64,000 nt of DNA from Streptomyces calvus (GCF_006782915.1 NZ_VCNP01000035.1:1-64000), one strand, 5' to 3'. Shown: positions 50,962 through 59,346, numbered from the stretch's first letter. Program-made: numbers and translations. Notes: a model not told the origin generated them from the letters alone.

Positions 50962-52131
50962 TCACCCCCCTCCCTTCGTACCACCGTTAAGGAGCGGAGC
51001 AGCCTCGCGCAGTAGAGTCGCAACGTTGTGGGCTTTGCGGTCCTCAATTGGCGGCGTCTCTCGGCTCGTGCACCGTGAATCAATTTCCCTAAGAATGAGG
51101 TACCGAAGAAGCGACCTCAATATGGCGAATGGAACCGGAGCAGAGGACTTGTACCCAGCATACGCACCTACGGCCTGATTGATCGAGTCGACTGATCTTT
51201 TACCCGAATGCACAAAACCTGAGCGCGCAGCGTATGACTTTTTGAGCGCTTTTTTAAGGTCATCGATGTTTGAGTTGACCTCTCCTATGCGCGGCCCTGG
51301 ATTCCAGGATCCGCCCGTGATGCTGCCCCTAGCCCAGTCAATGTTTGGCACCCATGCAGATAGTTCTTGTTCAAAGAACGCTTCGGTGATCCCGCTTGTT
51401 GCATAGTCGGCGAATCGCTCACCCAGCCTCATGTGCGCGTTCTTTTCTAGCAGTTTCGACCTGAGCGCTTCCGCCTGCTTATCTGTCAGCGCTTGCGCCT
51501 TGATGAATTTTTCCCAGCTTCTAGCCTGGTCCCATACGTCCCAACCGGGGTTAAACTTGTGAAACTCTCCGGCTAGAGTTTCAATTCCCGCGACGACCAA
51601 CGTGTAAGCCGCTGCGATATCCGTCGCAAAAAGGAGGCAGGCGCCGTAGTGGAGCCTGATGGCCGCATTGAGGACATCCGCTTCTCGACTCTCAAGCGAT
51701 CGCATACCACCCAAAAGAGCACGGAAATCTTCATCCAGGTCAAGTCCGTCATCGAGTGGGCCCATAAGTCGACGATCAGGAAGATCAGACATGGACAGGA
51801 AAACCTTCCGACTGGGCTCTCCCTCCATGGTAAGCGGCTGAGCGGGAACTACCTCTATTCTTCGGTCTGCCACAAGGGTAAGCGCCGCGCCAATGTCGTC
51901 GGTTAGCTCGAAAGGATTCCCGTCAGTATCAAGCCACCCCACCACATGGAGGTGTTGGTATGTGGACCCCGGAATGTAGATTTGACTCGCTGGTTCTATC
52001 CGCAAAAGACCTTCCGACTCGACTCGATTAGGACCAGGTATAAGGATTTGCCTAAAAGTCTCGCCAAACTTGAATTCCTTCTTGGCGATAGCACTGTCGA
52101 GCCGGTTCAACCATCGGGATAGATTCTGCAT
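50962..52131 (-). CDS. Probable HEPN-domain (ApeA-like) protein, candidate defence gene
   Basis: 389 aa from the ATG at 52131. Residues about 1-150 form a beta-rich N-terminal domain; about 170-370 are helical with AYTLVVAGIETLAGEF, a central RLGERFADYAT, and LKKSYAARSGFVHSGKRS, whose R-x4-H matches the catalytic motif of HEPN RNases. The layout resembles ApeA-type anti-phage abortive infection proteins. Codon use is markedly AT-richer than all neighbours, indicating recent transfer. No strong ribosome site precedes the ATG, so the start is uncertain (the frame is open to 52401). Confidence 0.72.
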   Translation of the reverse strand: MQNLSRWLNRLDSAIAKKEFKFGETFRQILIPGPNRVESEGLLRIEPASQIYIPGSTYQHLHVVGWLDTDGNPFELTDDIGAALTLVADRRIEVVPAQPLTMEGEPSRKVFLSMSDLPDRRLMGPLDDGLDLDEDFRALLGGMRSLESREADVLNAAIRLHYGACLLFATDIAAAYTLVVAGIETLAGEFHKFNPGWDVWDQARSWEKFIKAQALTDKQAEALRSKLLEKNAHMRLGERFADYATSGITEAFFEQELSAWVPNIDWARGSITGGSWNPGPRIGEVNSNIDDLKKALKKSYAARSGFVHSGKRSVDSINQAVGAYAGYKSSAPVPFAILRSLLRYLILREIDSRCTSRETPPIEDRKAHNVATLLREAAPLLNGGTKGGG

Positions 52132-52567
52132 GAGCAAGATTATGCATACGCGGGGGCCCCATCGCTGCGATTTTCTGCAACGGCTCTTCTTCGGTCCATC
52201 AGCTACGCCTCGACGCGCCCCACTACAGCACATGCATTCCACTGCCTCCGGATAGCCGTGAGCTGGCAAGACGAGGAGCGGGAGGCGATGGGGCTGGACC
52301 GTCTGTCTAGCCTTGGTCGTCTGCAGTCCCCGATGAATGGCACCGACACTGCTGTCCGGAGGAAGTGGCGTGCCAGATCGTGCGGGGAGCACAGGAAACA
52401 TCGGGTATCAACCCAACAAGCGGTTGGACGCTGGCAGTGTTCCTGTCCAGGTCAGTCAAGCAACCTCGAGCAGATCACCTGAGCTTCCCAAGCTGAGGGC
52501 TCCGGACTCTCGTGAGCAGTTACTCCGGTCGGCCCCCTGCCCGCGCAGGCTCTGCCAGACTCCCTTC
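52132..52567. other. Non-coding stretch upstream of the HEPN-like gene
   Basis: 436 bp; open frames here are shadows. 52132-52200 is the likely promoter zone of the HEPN-like gene. Nothing else was recognised. Confidence 0.5.
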
Positions 52568-52828
52568 ATGGGGCATTGCGCTGGGGTGACACGGCAGGGA
52601 CGAGCGTGCGGAAACCCTGCCGGATGGAACGGCTACTGCCATCTGCACGGTGGTGGAGGCCGACGAAGCCGAAGCCCACGTGTCTCTACTCCTCCCCGAC
52701 TTCCGCGCATGCCGGCGCGTCCGGAACCACAGCCGCAACGCAGGCGCAGAGGTTGGTTCTGGTGGTTGAGGTGGCTCTTCATGGGTTGGTTCGAGGCGCT
52801 GCGTAACGCGGTAAGCCGACGCTCATGA
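52568..52828 (+). CDS. Small HGG-type zinc-finger-like protein with Trp-rich C-terminal helix
   Basis: 86 aa. MGHCAGVTRQGRACGNPAGWNGYCHLHGGG has the spacing C-x10-C-x8-C-x2-H seen in small zinc-binding proteins of mobile elements. The middle is Pro/Arg-rich; the end RRRRGWFWWLRWLFMGWFEALRNAV is strongly Trp-rich and amphipathic or membrane-seeking. No Shine-Dalgarno is seen. Confidence 0.6.
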   Translation: MGHCAGVTRQGRACGNPAGWNGYCHLHGGGGRRSRSPRVSTPPRLPRMPARPEPQPQRRRRGWFWWLRWLFMGWFEALRNAVSRRS

Positions 52829-52983
52829 CGGTGCTGGCTGGGCCGTCCCTGGGCCGTCCGAGGCTGCTCGGCAGCGACCAATGACGACCAACGACGACCA
52901 CCAAGCGCACGGACCCGCCGCCCCTGACCAGCAAAAACCCAGCTCACCAAGATCCCCGGCAAGACCCAGGGCAAGAAGACATC

Positions 52984-53379
52984 TCAGGTTGCGTCGCGTG
53001 GCGGATCCGACAGGTTGTGCCACGCGTGACCACATCCGCCGACACAGTGCAGCGCCCGCCTGCGGGAGTCGGCGATGCTGAAGAGGGTGACGAGCAAGCG
53101 GAAGGACTTGATTAGTTCGTAGGCCGGAAGTGCTTCCATTCCGAAGCGCCACTTCGTGAGCATCACCGCCGGCGTGTGAGTAGGACGGATACCGGAGCGC
53201 GCGATGCTCTCGGGGACGTCCTCTTCGCAGGCGCGGGCCTGCCCGCAGAACAGCACTAGTGCGTGCAGGACCTTGCGTTGGTCACCCTCTGAGAGACCCT
53301 TGAACCACTCGACGCCCTCGTCCACAGGTCTGAGCCCCTGTGCGAGTTCGTTCAGGATCACCTCGTGTGCGTACAACAC
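52984..53379 (-). CDS. DUF5958 family protein
   Basis: 131 aa: VILNELAQGLRPVDEGVEWFKGLSEGDQRKVLHALVLFCGQARACEEDVPESIARSGIRPTHTPAVML is the DUF5958 pattern. Function unknown; family members are scattered in Streptomyces accessory DNA. GTG at 53379 follows GGGGGTGG; the open frame extends to 53502 without further support. It is the last gene before attR. Confidence 0.78.
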   Translation of the reverse strand: MLYAHEVILNELAQGLRPVDEGVEWFKGLSEGDQRKVLHALVLFCGQARACEEDVPESIARSGIRPTHTPAVMLTKWRFGMEALPAYELIKSFRLLVTLFSIADSRRRALHCVGGCGHAWHNLSDPPRDAT

Positions 53380-53653
53380 AGACTTCCACCCCCACGGTCC
53401 AGACCGACGGTACGCGCACGGCGACCCGTGGACAGCGCGGTTTCCCGCGCCCTGATGGCACAGCCATCTGACACAAGCAGCAGGCTCCTTCGTCGACGCC
53501 ACGCAGCGCGCCTTCCGGAAGGTCCGCCTTCCGAGTGCGTGTCTAACTGCGTGGCAACGCAGACGAACAGCGGCGGACGACCGCGGACGTCTGCGGACCG
53601 TTGCACCAGGTGAGAGCCAGATCAGCCCAAGGCAGTGCCCTCACTCCAGTTGC

Positions 53654-53696
53654 TTCGGGACGAAGAGGTCGTGGGTTCAAATCCCGCCACCCCGAC
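53654..53696 (+). repeat. attR core (43 bp), partial tRNA-Pro copy
   Basis: Exact copy of 40921-40963. It lacks the 5' half of the tRNA, so it is not a functional tRNA gene. Confidence 0.97.
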
Positions 53697-53702
53697 GCTG
53701 GT

Positions 53703-53741
53703 CAGAGGGCCTGGTGTGTAAGTGTGACACCAGGTCCTCTG
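53703..53741 (+). terminator. Original tRNA-Pro terminator, now stranded right of attR
   Basis: CAGAGGGCCTGGTGT (53703-53717) pairs with ACACCAGGTCCTCTG (53727-53741), 15 bp with one G-T wobble and a 9-nt loop, 7 bp after the tRNA 3' end sequence. In an element-free chromosome it would directly follow the tRNA. Confidence 0.88.
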
Positions 53742-53891
53742 TCGTGTTCAGGGGCCGAACACGGGGCCGTGCGATGTTGATCCGGCCACCGCGTCGCCCG
53801 CTTCCTGGTCGGCCGCCGTCCGCCTTTCTGATCTTCGGCGAAGATGTGGTCCACCGCTTCGGCACCCTTCGTGATGGCGCGCCGGAGCTGC

Positions 53892-54107
53892 TTATGCGCG
53901 GGGGTGCGCAGCGCACCGGCGAGGGCGAGGGCGGAGCCGAGGACAGGGCGTCGAGTCCGGACGCCGGGGCCGCCGCCGAGCCGCCGGAGGACCCGCCCGA
54001 CGTGCGACGGTGGTCCCGCGGGTTGTGGTGGTGCCGTAGATCTCGTCGAAGGTGCGCACGCCCTGCAGTCCCACGGGCGCGTTGAATGCCTTCGGCCTGT
54101 TCGGCAT
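53892..54107 (-). pseudogene. Amidase remnant (amidase signature family), frameshifted
   Basis: Three frames each hold part of an amidase: KAFNAPVGLQGVRTFDEIYGTTTTRGTT in one, then SGGSSGGSAAAPASG (the amidase GGSSGGS signature) in a second, then LGSALALAGALRTPAH (matching the GSDxGGSxRxPAH segment) in a third. At least two frameshifts separate them and both gene ends are missing. It is a short relic of a chromosomal gene beside the integration site. Confidence 0.75.
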
Positions 54108-54214
54108 CGGGCCGACCCGATGGTGCGAGGCAGGTGGCCGGAGGTGCCGGATGCCGGGGCCGGTGGTGTGAGGCGCATCACCGTATGGGGGATTCAGGTT
54201 GGGCGTGCACGAGC

Positions 54215-54907
54215 ATGCTCGGAATGGACTCTCGTTTTCTCGGTATCCACGAGTTGGTCGAAGTCGACGTCCCGTCCGTAGCGGTCGTGGTCGACGTCAT
54301 GCGTGCTTTCACGGTGGCTGCCTGGGCCTTCGGCCAGGGGGCGGAAAAGATCGTTCTTGCCGAGTCGCTGGGCGAAGCCCTGGCGCTCAAGGCGCGCCAT
54401 CCGGATTGGGTGGCGGTCAAGGACGGGCCCCCGGCGCCCGGGTTCGACACCGTCAACTCGCCGGGTCTGGTGCGGTCGATCGACCTCGGCGGACGGACCG
54501 TCGTGCAGAAGACCACCGCGGGGACGGTCGGTGCCCTTGCAGTCAAGGATGCGTCGTTGGTGTTGTGCGCGAGCTTCGTGGTGGCGGAGGCAACGGCTCG
54601 GCTCTTGCGGACACGCGGGTGCGACGGTGTCACGTTCGTGGTCACCGGCGAGGACGGGCAGGCCGACGAGGATCTGGCGTGCGCGCAGTACATCGCCCGG
54701 AGGACCACCGAAGTCGGAACGGACGCAGCCGAGTTCCTCCGACGCGCCGGCGCGTCGCGCGCCGCGGGTGAGCTGGCGGAGGGCGTGCGTCAAGGAGTTC
54801 ATCCTGATGACGTGGCGCTCTGCCTCGAGCTCGACCGGTTCCCCTTTGCCATGGTGGCGGCCGTGGAGGACTCGCTCCTGGTCCTGCGCTCGCGCGCCGT
54901 GGCGTGA
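54215..54907 (+). CDS. 2-phosphosulfolactate phosphatase-like (ComB family) protein
   Basis: 230 aa. VAVVVDVMRAFTVAAWAF, GGRTVVQKTTAGTVGALA and VLCASFVVAEATARLL match the ComB fold (Mg2+-dependent acid phosphatase; in methanogens it acts in coenzyme M synthesis). The coenzyme M pathway is not expected in Streptomyces, so the true substrate is unknown. Several in-frame ATGs (54185, 54215, 54224) exist without a clear ribosome site; 54215 is a compromise. Confidence 0.83.
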   Translation: MLGMDSRFLGIHELVEVDVPSVAVVVDVMRAFTVAAWAFGQGAEKIVLAESLGEALALKARHPDWVAVKDGPPAPGFDTVNSPGLVRSIDLGGRTVVQKTTAGTVGALAVKDASLVLCASFVVAEATARLLRTRGCDGVTFVVTGEDGQADEDLACAQYIARRTTEVGTDAAEFLRRAGASRAAGELAEGVRQGVHPDDVALCLELDRFPFAMVAAVEDSLLVLRSRAVA

Positions 54908-54950
54908 CGGCCGGTGAGCGGTGGCGTGTCGGGGACGTGCGGGGGCCGGG

Positions 54951-55610
54951 TCAGGGGCGGTCGGGGGTCGGGCCGGTGGCCTGGAGGCCGAGGACGAGGA
55001 GGCGCAGGCCGTGTTCGAAGCCGGCGTCCTCGTCCAGGCCCAGGAGGTCGGCCGACGCCTGGGCGGTGAGCGGGAAGCGTTCGGCGTCGATGATTCCCGC
55101 GAGCCGGTCGGGGGTGTACGGGTTGTCGTCGCCGTAGGCCGCGTTGGTGTGGGCCTGCTGCTCGATGGTGGAGCCGATCGTGTAGTGCAGGACGGCGGGG
55201 ATGCCGCGGGCCGCGTCGGTGAGGGAGAAGCCCGCGTCCCGTAGGGTCCCCAAGCCCAGTTCCACGGCCCGGTGCACGGCCGGGTGGTTCACGTACGTGC
55301 CGGCGAGGACGCGTGCGCCGTCGCGGTGGCTCAGCATCGCGCGGCGCAGGTGGCGGGCCCAGTCGGCGATCCACTCCTGCCAGGAGGTGCCCGCGCCGGG
55401 TGGCTGGAGCCGTTCGGCCGCCTCGGCGTAGACGAGGGTGGCCATGGCGTCGAGCAGTTCCTGCTTGTTCTTGATGTGCCAGTAGAGAGTCGGGGCCCGT
55501 ACGCCGAGTTCCTGCGCGACCAGGCGCATGGTGAGGCCGTCGAGGCCCACGCCGTCCAGCAGGCGGAGCGCCGCTGCGGCGATCACCTCGGAGTTGATGG
55601 TGCTCTTCAT
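54951..55610 (-). CDS. TetR/AcrR family regulator
   Basis: 219 aa. Helix-turn-helix SEVIAAAALRLLDGVGLDGLTMRLVAQELGVRAPTLYWHIKNKQELL, followed by a TetR-type C-terminal ligand domain (AVLHYTIGSTIEQQAH). It is divergent from the FAD monooxygenase, with three operator-like repeats between, and very probably represses it and itself. Confidence 0.92.
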   Translation of the reverse strand: MKSTINSEVIAAAALRLLDGVGLDGLTMRLVAQELGVRAPTLYWHIKNKQELLDAMATLVYAEAAERLQPPGAGTSWQEWIADWARHLRRAMLSHRDGARVLAGTYVNHPAVHRAVELGLGTLRDAGFSLTDAARGIPAVLHYTIGSTIEQQAHTNAAYGDDNPYTPDRLAGIIDAERFPLTAQASADLLGLDEDAGFEHGLRLLVLGLQATGPTPDRP

Positions 55611-55639
55611 CGCGCTCCCTCGTCACCGGACACTTGACA

Positions 55640-55696
55640 CTCTAACAGCGTTCGAGGCAGCCTCTAACAGCGTTCGAGTCTCTAACGGCGTTAGAG
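55640..55696. promoter_or_regulatory. Three TetR operator-like repeats
   Basis: CTCTAACAGCGTTCGAG at 55640-55656 and 55662-55678, and CTCTAACGGCGTTAGAG at 55680-55696; the third is a perfect palindrome around its central base, the first two differ from it at positions 9 and 14. TTGACA at 55634-55639 is a plausible -35 element for the rightward gene, placing the repeats over its promoter. Confidence 0.85.
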
Positions 55697-55739
55697 GCGG
55701 GGCGATGGACGGAAGTCGGCAGCTAGCCAGGAGGCTCGG

Positions 55740-57251
55740 ATGAGCGGCATGAGGACGGACACGGACGTACTGATCGCGGGTGCCGGCCCCACCGGCCTGA
55801 TGCTCGCCTGCGAACTGCGGCTCGCCGGTGTCGACGTACTGGTGGTCGACCGGCTCGCCGGGCGGACCGGTGAGTCACGGGCCGGCGGGATGCACGCACG
55901 GACCATGGAGGTGCTCGACCAGCGGGGCGTCCTCGACCGCTTCCTGGCGGCCGGCGAACCGCGCCCGATAGGCCACTTCTCGGGGCTGTGGCTGGACTTC
56001 GAGCAGTTCGAGACCAGGCACACCCGCAGCCTGATGCTGCTGCAGTCCCGCATCGAGCGGCTGCTGGAGGAGTGGGCCGAAGAGCTCGGTGTGCGGGTGC
56101 GCCGGTCGTCGGAGGTGACCGGGATCCGCCAGGACGACACCGGCGTCGAGGCCGAACTGGGCGCCGCCGGCGCCACGTTGCGCGCCCGCTACCTGGTGGG
56201 CTGCGACGGCGGGCGCAGTGCGGTGCGCAAGCTCGCCGGCATCGGTTTCCCGGGTACGGCGGCGACGGTGACCGCGCTGCTCGGCGACGTCGAACTCGCC
56301 GAGCCTCCCGCCGAGCCGCTGTTCATGCAGCGGCGGCCGGCCGGCGACTTCTCCGTGATCGCCTTCGAGCCGGGCTGGTACCGGGTGATCACCACGGAGC
56401 ACGGCCGTGTCGCCGGCGCGGGCGAGCAGGTGACGTTCGACGAACTGCGCGCATCGCTGCTCCGGATCGCCGGCACCGACTTCGGTATGCGCAGCCCGCG
56501 CTGGATCTCCCGGTTCGGCGACGCGGCACGGCAGGCCGAGCGGTACCGGGAGGGCAGGGTGCTGTTGGCGGGCGACGCGGCCCACATCCACTTCCCGGCC
56601 GGCGGCCAAGGACTCAACCTGGGCGTGCAGGACGCGGTCAACCTCGGCTGGAAGCTCGCCTCCGTCGTGCACGGCCACGCGCCGGACACCCTGCTGGACA
56701 GCTACCACGCCGAGCGGCACCCCGTCGCGGAACGGGTGCTGCACAACACCCGGGCACAGTCGGCGCTGTCCCGTCCCGGCCCGCAGACCGACGCCCTGCG
56801 CGACGTACTCCGCTCCCTCATCCGGTACGACGACGTCAACCGGCACCTGGGCGGCATGATCACCGCACTGGACATCAGGTACGACATGGGCGACGGCCAC
56901 CCGCTGACCGGGCGCCGGGTCCCCGACGCCGATCTGGAGACCGCCGACGGCCGCACCCGTGTCCACGCACTGCTGCACGCCGCCCGTCCCGTGCTGCTCG
57001 ACCTCGGCGGCGGTGGCGAGCCGGGGGCCGTCGCCGAGGGCTGGACCGATCGCGTCGACGTCGTCCGGGCCCGGCCGGTGACCGACCACTGGCCGGTCTG
57101 GCCGGACGACGAGGTCCCCGCCCCGGCCGCGCTCCTCGTCCGGCCCGACGGCCATGTCGCCTGGGCCGCGTCCACCGGCACCGCTCCCGACCCCGCGGCG
57201 CTCCGCACGGCCCTCACCACCTGGTTCGGGCCGGCCGCGGTGAAGGCGTGA
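55740..57251 (+). CDS. FAD-dependent aromatic hydroxylase/monooxygenase
   Basis: 503 aa. GAGPTGLMLACELRLAG is the GxGxxG Rossmann motif, YLVGCDGGRSAVRKLAG the DG motif, and VLLAGDAAHIHFPAGGQGLNLGVQDAVNLGWKLA the GD motif of class A flavoprotein hydroxylases. A thioredoxin-like C-terminal domain (DRVDVVRA...LLVRPDGHVAWAA) follows, as in RdmE/PgaE and rifampicin monooxygenases. Likely role: hydroxylation or inactivation of an aromatic compound sensed by the divergent TetR. Confidence 0.93.
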   Translation: MSGMRTDTDVLIAGAGPTGLMLACELRLAGVDVLVVDRLAGRTGESRAGGMHARTMEVLDQRGVLDRFLAAGEPRPIGHFSGLWLDFEQFETRHTRSLMLLQSRIERLLEEWAEELGVRVRRSSEVTGIRQDDTGVEAELGAAGATLRARYLVGCDGGRSAVRKLAGIGFPGTAATVTALLGDVELAEPPAEPLFMQRRPAGDFSVIAFEPGWYRVITTEHGRVAGAGEQVTFDELRASLLRIAGTDFGMRSPRWISRFGDAARQAERYREGRVLLAGDAAHIHFPAGGQGLNLGVQDAVNLGWKLASVVHGHAPDTLLDSYHAERHPVAERVLHNTRAQSALSRPGPQTDALRDVLRSLIRYDDVNRHLGGMITALDIRYDMGDGHPLTGRRVPDADLETADGRTRVHALLHAARPVLLDLGGGGEPGAVAEGWTDRVDVVRARPVTDHWPVWPDDEVPAPAALLVRPDGHVAWAASTGTAPDPAALRTALTTWFGPAAVKA

Positions 57252-57323
57252 CACGCATTGCCGTCGCCGGCCGCGGTCTGGTGTGGTTGGGTTGGTGGGC
57301 CACGCCCCGGGAAGGATCGAGAC

Positions 57324-57611
57324 ATGATCATTTTTGGTACCAAGGGGTACCTGTACCAGCTGGCGATACTGACCCTGGTGTGCGCCCAGTGCGGCAATCC
57401 GGCCGCGCACACGCTCAGGAAGCGGGTCACGAAGTTCACGCTGTTCTTCGTGCCGCTGTTCCCGTTCTCCACGAAGTACTCGACGCAGTGCACGTTCTGC
57501 GGCGCCGAGCAGCAGGTGACCGGTGAACAGGCCGAACAGCTCCAGGCGCAGGCCGTCGGCGGCGCACAGGGACACGGGCAGCACTCCCCGCAGCAGCCGT
57601 ACCAGTCCTAG
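57324..57611 (+). CDS. Zinc-ribbon domain protein
   Basis: 95 aa: LVCAQCGNPAAHTLRKRVTKFTLFFVPLFPFSTKYSTQCTFCGAEQQV. Two CxxC pairs flank a short hydrophobic loop (TLFFVPLFPF), the zinc-ribbon_15 pattern. ATG at 57324 follows GGAAGGATCGAG. Its stop overlaps the convergent gene's stop region by four bases. Confidence 0.85.
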   Translation: MIIFGTKGYLYQLAILTLVCAQCGNPAAHTLRKRVTKFTLFFVPLFPFSTKYSTQCTFCGAEQQVTGEQAEQLQAQAVGGAQGHGQHSPQQPYQS

Positions 57612-58318
57612 CCCTCGTACGGGTCGGGTGGCGCCGGCACCGGTCTGGCGTGCGTGACCTCGACGTACGGGACCGGGCCGTCGTTGACGGGGTCCTTCGT
57701 GCGGCGCGGGCTGTAGGTGCCGGTGACCTCCAGCCAGGTGTCCGGCCGCAGCACCGGGGGCATCGCACCGGACAGGGCGATCTTTATCGGCTGGGCGTCC
57801 GCGGCACAGCAGTTGAGGGTCATACGGACCAGGTACGGGGCACCGGCGCGGTCCAGCGCCACGAAGCCGGTGATGACGACGGTGCGGCCGCGCAGGTGCC
57901 GGCCCTCGTCGTACACCGCGCGCGCCGCGTACTCCCCCACTCCCAGGCGCAGCGGGCCGTTCGCGGGCAGGTCCGGGAAGCCGAAGGGCTCCTGCAGGGC
58001 CGTACCGGTGTGGGTGGCGCTGTAGGAGCCGAGGGCCGGCGGGGCCACCAGGATCAGCGCGAAGAGGGGCAGGGCGAGGAGCCAGGCGACACGGGGCTCG
58101 CCGTGACCGTCGTCGCCGGGCGGGCGGCGCCACTCGTACAGCAGTGTCGCCGCGGCCGTCACGATCAGCACCGCGCCCGACAGCAGGAGCAGCGGGCGCA
58201 GGCCCGCCTTGACGTAGCGCAGGTGCAGATCGGTCAGGCCGGCGTGCACAACGGCCGCGCCGAGCAGGAACAGCAGGGCGGCCTGCGTCTGACGGTTCGG
58301 GCTCAGGGCGGACGTCAC
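57608..58318 (-). CDS. TIGR03943 family membrane protein (permease partner)
   Basis: 236 aa. Two hydrophobic segments near the N-terminus and a third (AWLLALPLFALILVAPPALG), then a soluble domain with MTLNCCAADAQP. Proteins of this type sit beside YraQ-like permeases and are often zinc- or metal-linked in Firmicutes and actinobacteria. GTG at 58318 overlaps the permease stop (GTGA), so the two are coupled. Confidence 0.87.
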   Translation of the reverse strand: MTSALSPNRQTQAALLFLLGAAVVHAGLTDLHLRYVKAGLRPLLLLSGAVLIVTAAATLLYEWRRPPGDDGHGEPRVAWLLALPLFALILVAPPALGSYSATHTGTALQEPFGFPDLPANGPLRLGVGEYAARAVYDEGRHLRGRTVVITGFVALDRAGAPYLVRMTLNCCAADAQPIKIALSGAMPPVLRPDTWLEVTGTYSPRRTKDPVNDGPVPYVEVTHARPVPAPPDPYEG

Positions 58319-59346
58319 AGCAGGACCGCTCCCGTCAGGGCCGAGAAGAGCACCGCCAGGGCGAGGGTCGCCGGGGCGAAGCGCAGGGCGAAGGCACGGC
58401 CGAAGGTGCCCGCCTGCAGGGCGAACAGCTTCAGGTCGACCATGGGCCCCACCACCAGGAAGGCGAGCCGGGCCGTCGGCGAGAACTGCGTCAGCGACGC
58501 CGCCACGAACGCGTCCGCCTCCGAGCAGATCGACAGCACGACGGCCAGCGCCGCCAGCACCAGCACCGACAGCACCGGGTGGTCCGCCGCCGCGCTCAGC
58601 CACCGCGCCGGGACCAGCGCCTTCAGTGTGGCCGCCGCCGTCGCGCCGACCACCAGGAAGCCGCCCGCGTGCGTCACGTCGTGCCGCACCGAACCCCAGA
58701 ACGCCGCACCCCCGCCCCGCGCCCCGTACGACGGACGGGAGGGCGGGCGCAGCCGGTCGGCGCGGCCGAGGCACTGCCACAGCCAGCCCATCGCGCACGC
58801 CGTCAACAGGCTCGCCACGAAACGGGCGAGGACCATCCCGGGACGGTCCGGGAATGCGACCGCCGTCGCCGTCAGCACGACCGGGTTGACCGCGGGCGCG
58901 GACAGCAGGAACGCCAGCGCCGCCGCCGGAGCCACTCCCCTGCGCACCAGCGCGCCCGCCACCGGCACCGACGCGCACTCGCAGCCCGGCAGCACCGCGC
59001 CCGCCGCGCCGGCGACCGGCACGGCCAGCGCGGGACGCCGCGGCAGGGCGCGGACGAAGAACGACGGCGGGACGAACACGGCGATCGCCGCCGACAGCAG
59101 GACGCCGAGCACCAGGAACGGCAGCGCCTGGACGACCACCGCCACGAACACCGTCATCCAGCTCTGCGCCGCCGGAGAGGCGAGCGCGCCGCGCACCGGG
59201 TCCTGGAACATCACGGCCGTGAGCAGCACCAGCGTGAACAGCAGGGCCGGGTCGAGGCGGCGGGAGTCCCCGGGCGGCACCTCCCGTCCGGCGTGGTGGT
59301 CCGGCGGTGCGGCGGCTTCGCGCGGGGTGCGTGTGCGGGTGGCCAC
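58315..59346 (-). CDS. YraQ/DUF318-type permease
   Basis: 343 aa, about eight to ten membrane helices. PGCECASVPVAGALVRRG, FLLSAPAVNPVVL and ICSEADAFVAASL are the signature segments of the family; cysteines in the first and last are suited to metal contact. The transported substrate is not established. The ATG at 59346 is the first of the two-gene unit. Confidence 0.9.
   Translation of the reverse strand: MATRTRTPREAAAPPDHHAGREVPPGDSRRLDPALLFTLVLLTAVMFQDPVRGALASPAAQSWMTVFVAVVVQALPFLVLGVLLSAAIAVFVPPSFFVRALPRRPALAVPVAGAAGAVLPGCECASVPVAGALVRRGVAPAAALAFLLSAPAVNPVVLTATAVAFPDRPGMVLARFVASLLTACAMGWLWQCLGRADRLRPPSRPSYGARGGGAAFWGSVRHDVTHAGGFLVVGATAAATLKALVPARWLSAAADHPVLSVLVLAALAVVLSICSEADAFVAASLTQFSPTARLAFLVVGPMVDLKLFALQAGTFGRAFALRFAPATLALAVLFSALTGAVLL

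Larger units (their letters stand above)
40921..53653. mobile_element. pSAM2-type integrative and conjugative element (AICE) in tRNA-Pro
   Basis: 12.7-kb element bounded by 43-bp att repeats. The set int-xis-rep-spd-tra-regulator-korSA-pif is the diagnostic order of the pSAM2 family: integration by a tyrosine recombinase, rolling-circle-type replication after excision, and transfer by a single FtsK-like ATPase. All core genes are open, so it may be functional. Leftward genes (41.1-47.9 kb) are replication/transfer; the rightward part (48.0-53.4 kb) holds an immunity-type Nudix gene, a non-coding origin-like region and accessory genes with lower GC. Confidence 0.95.

Noticed and set aside
53641..53696. 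Second tRNA-Pro gene
   Set aside because: Only the 3' 42 nt of the tRNA are present; the acceptor 5' strand and D-arm are missing. It is attR.
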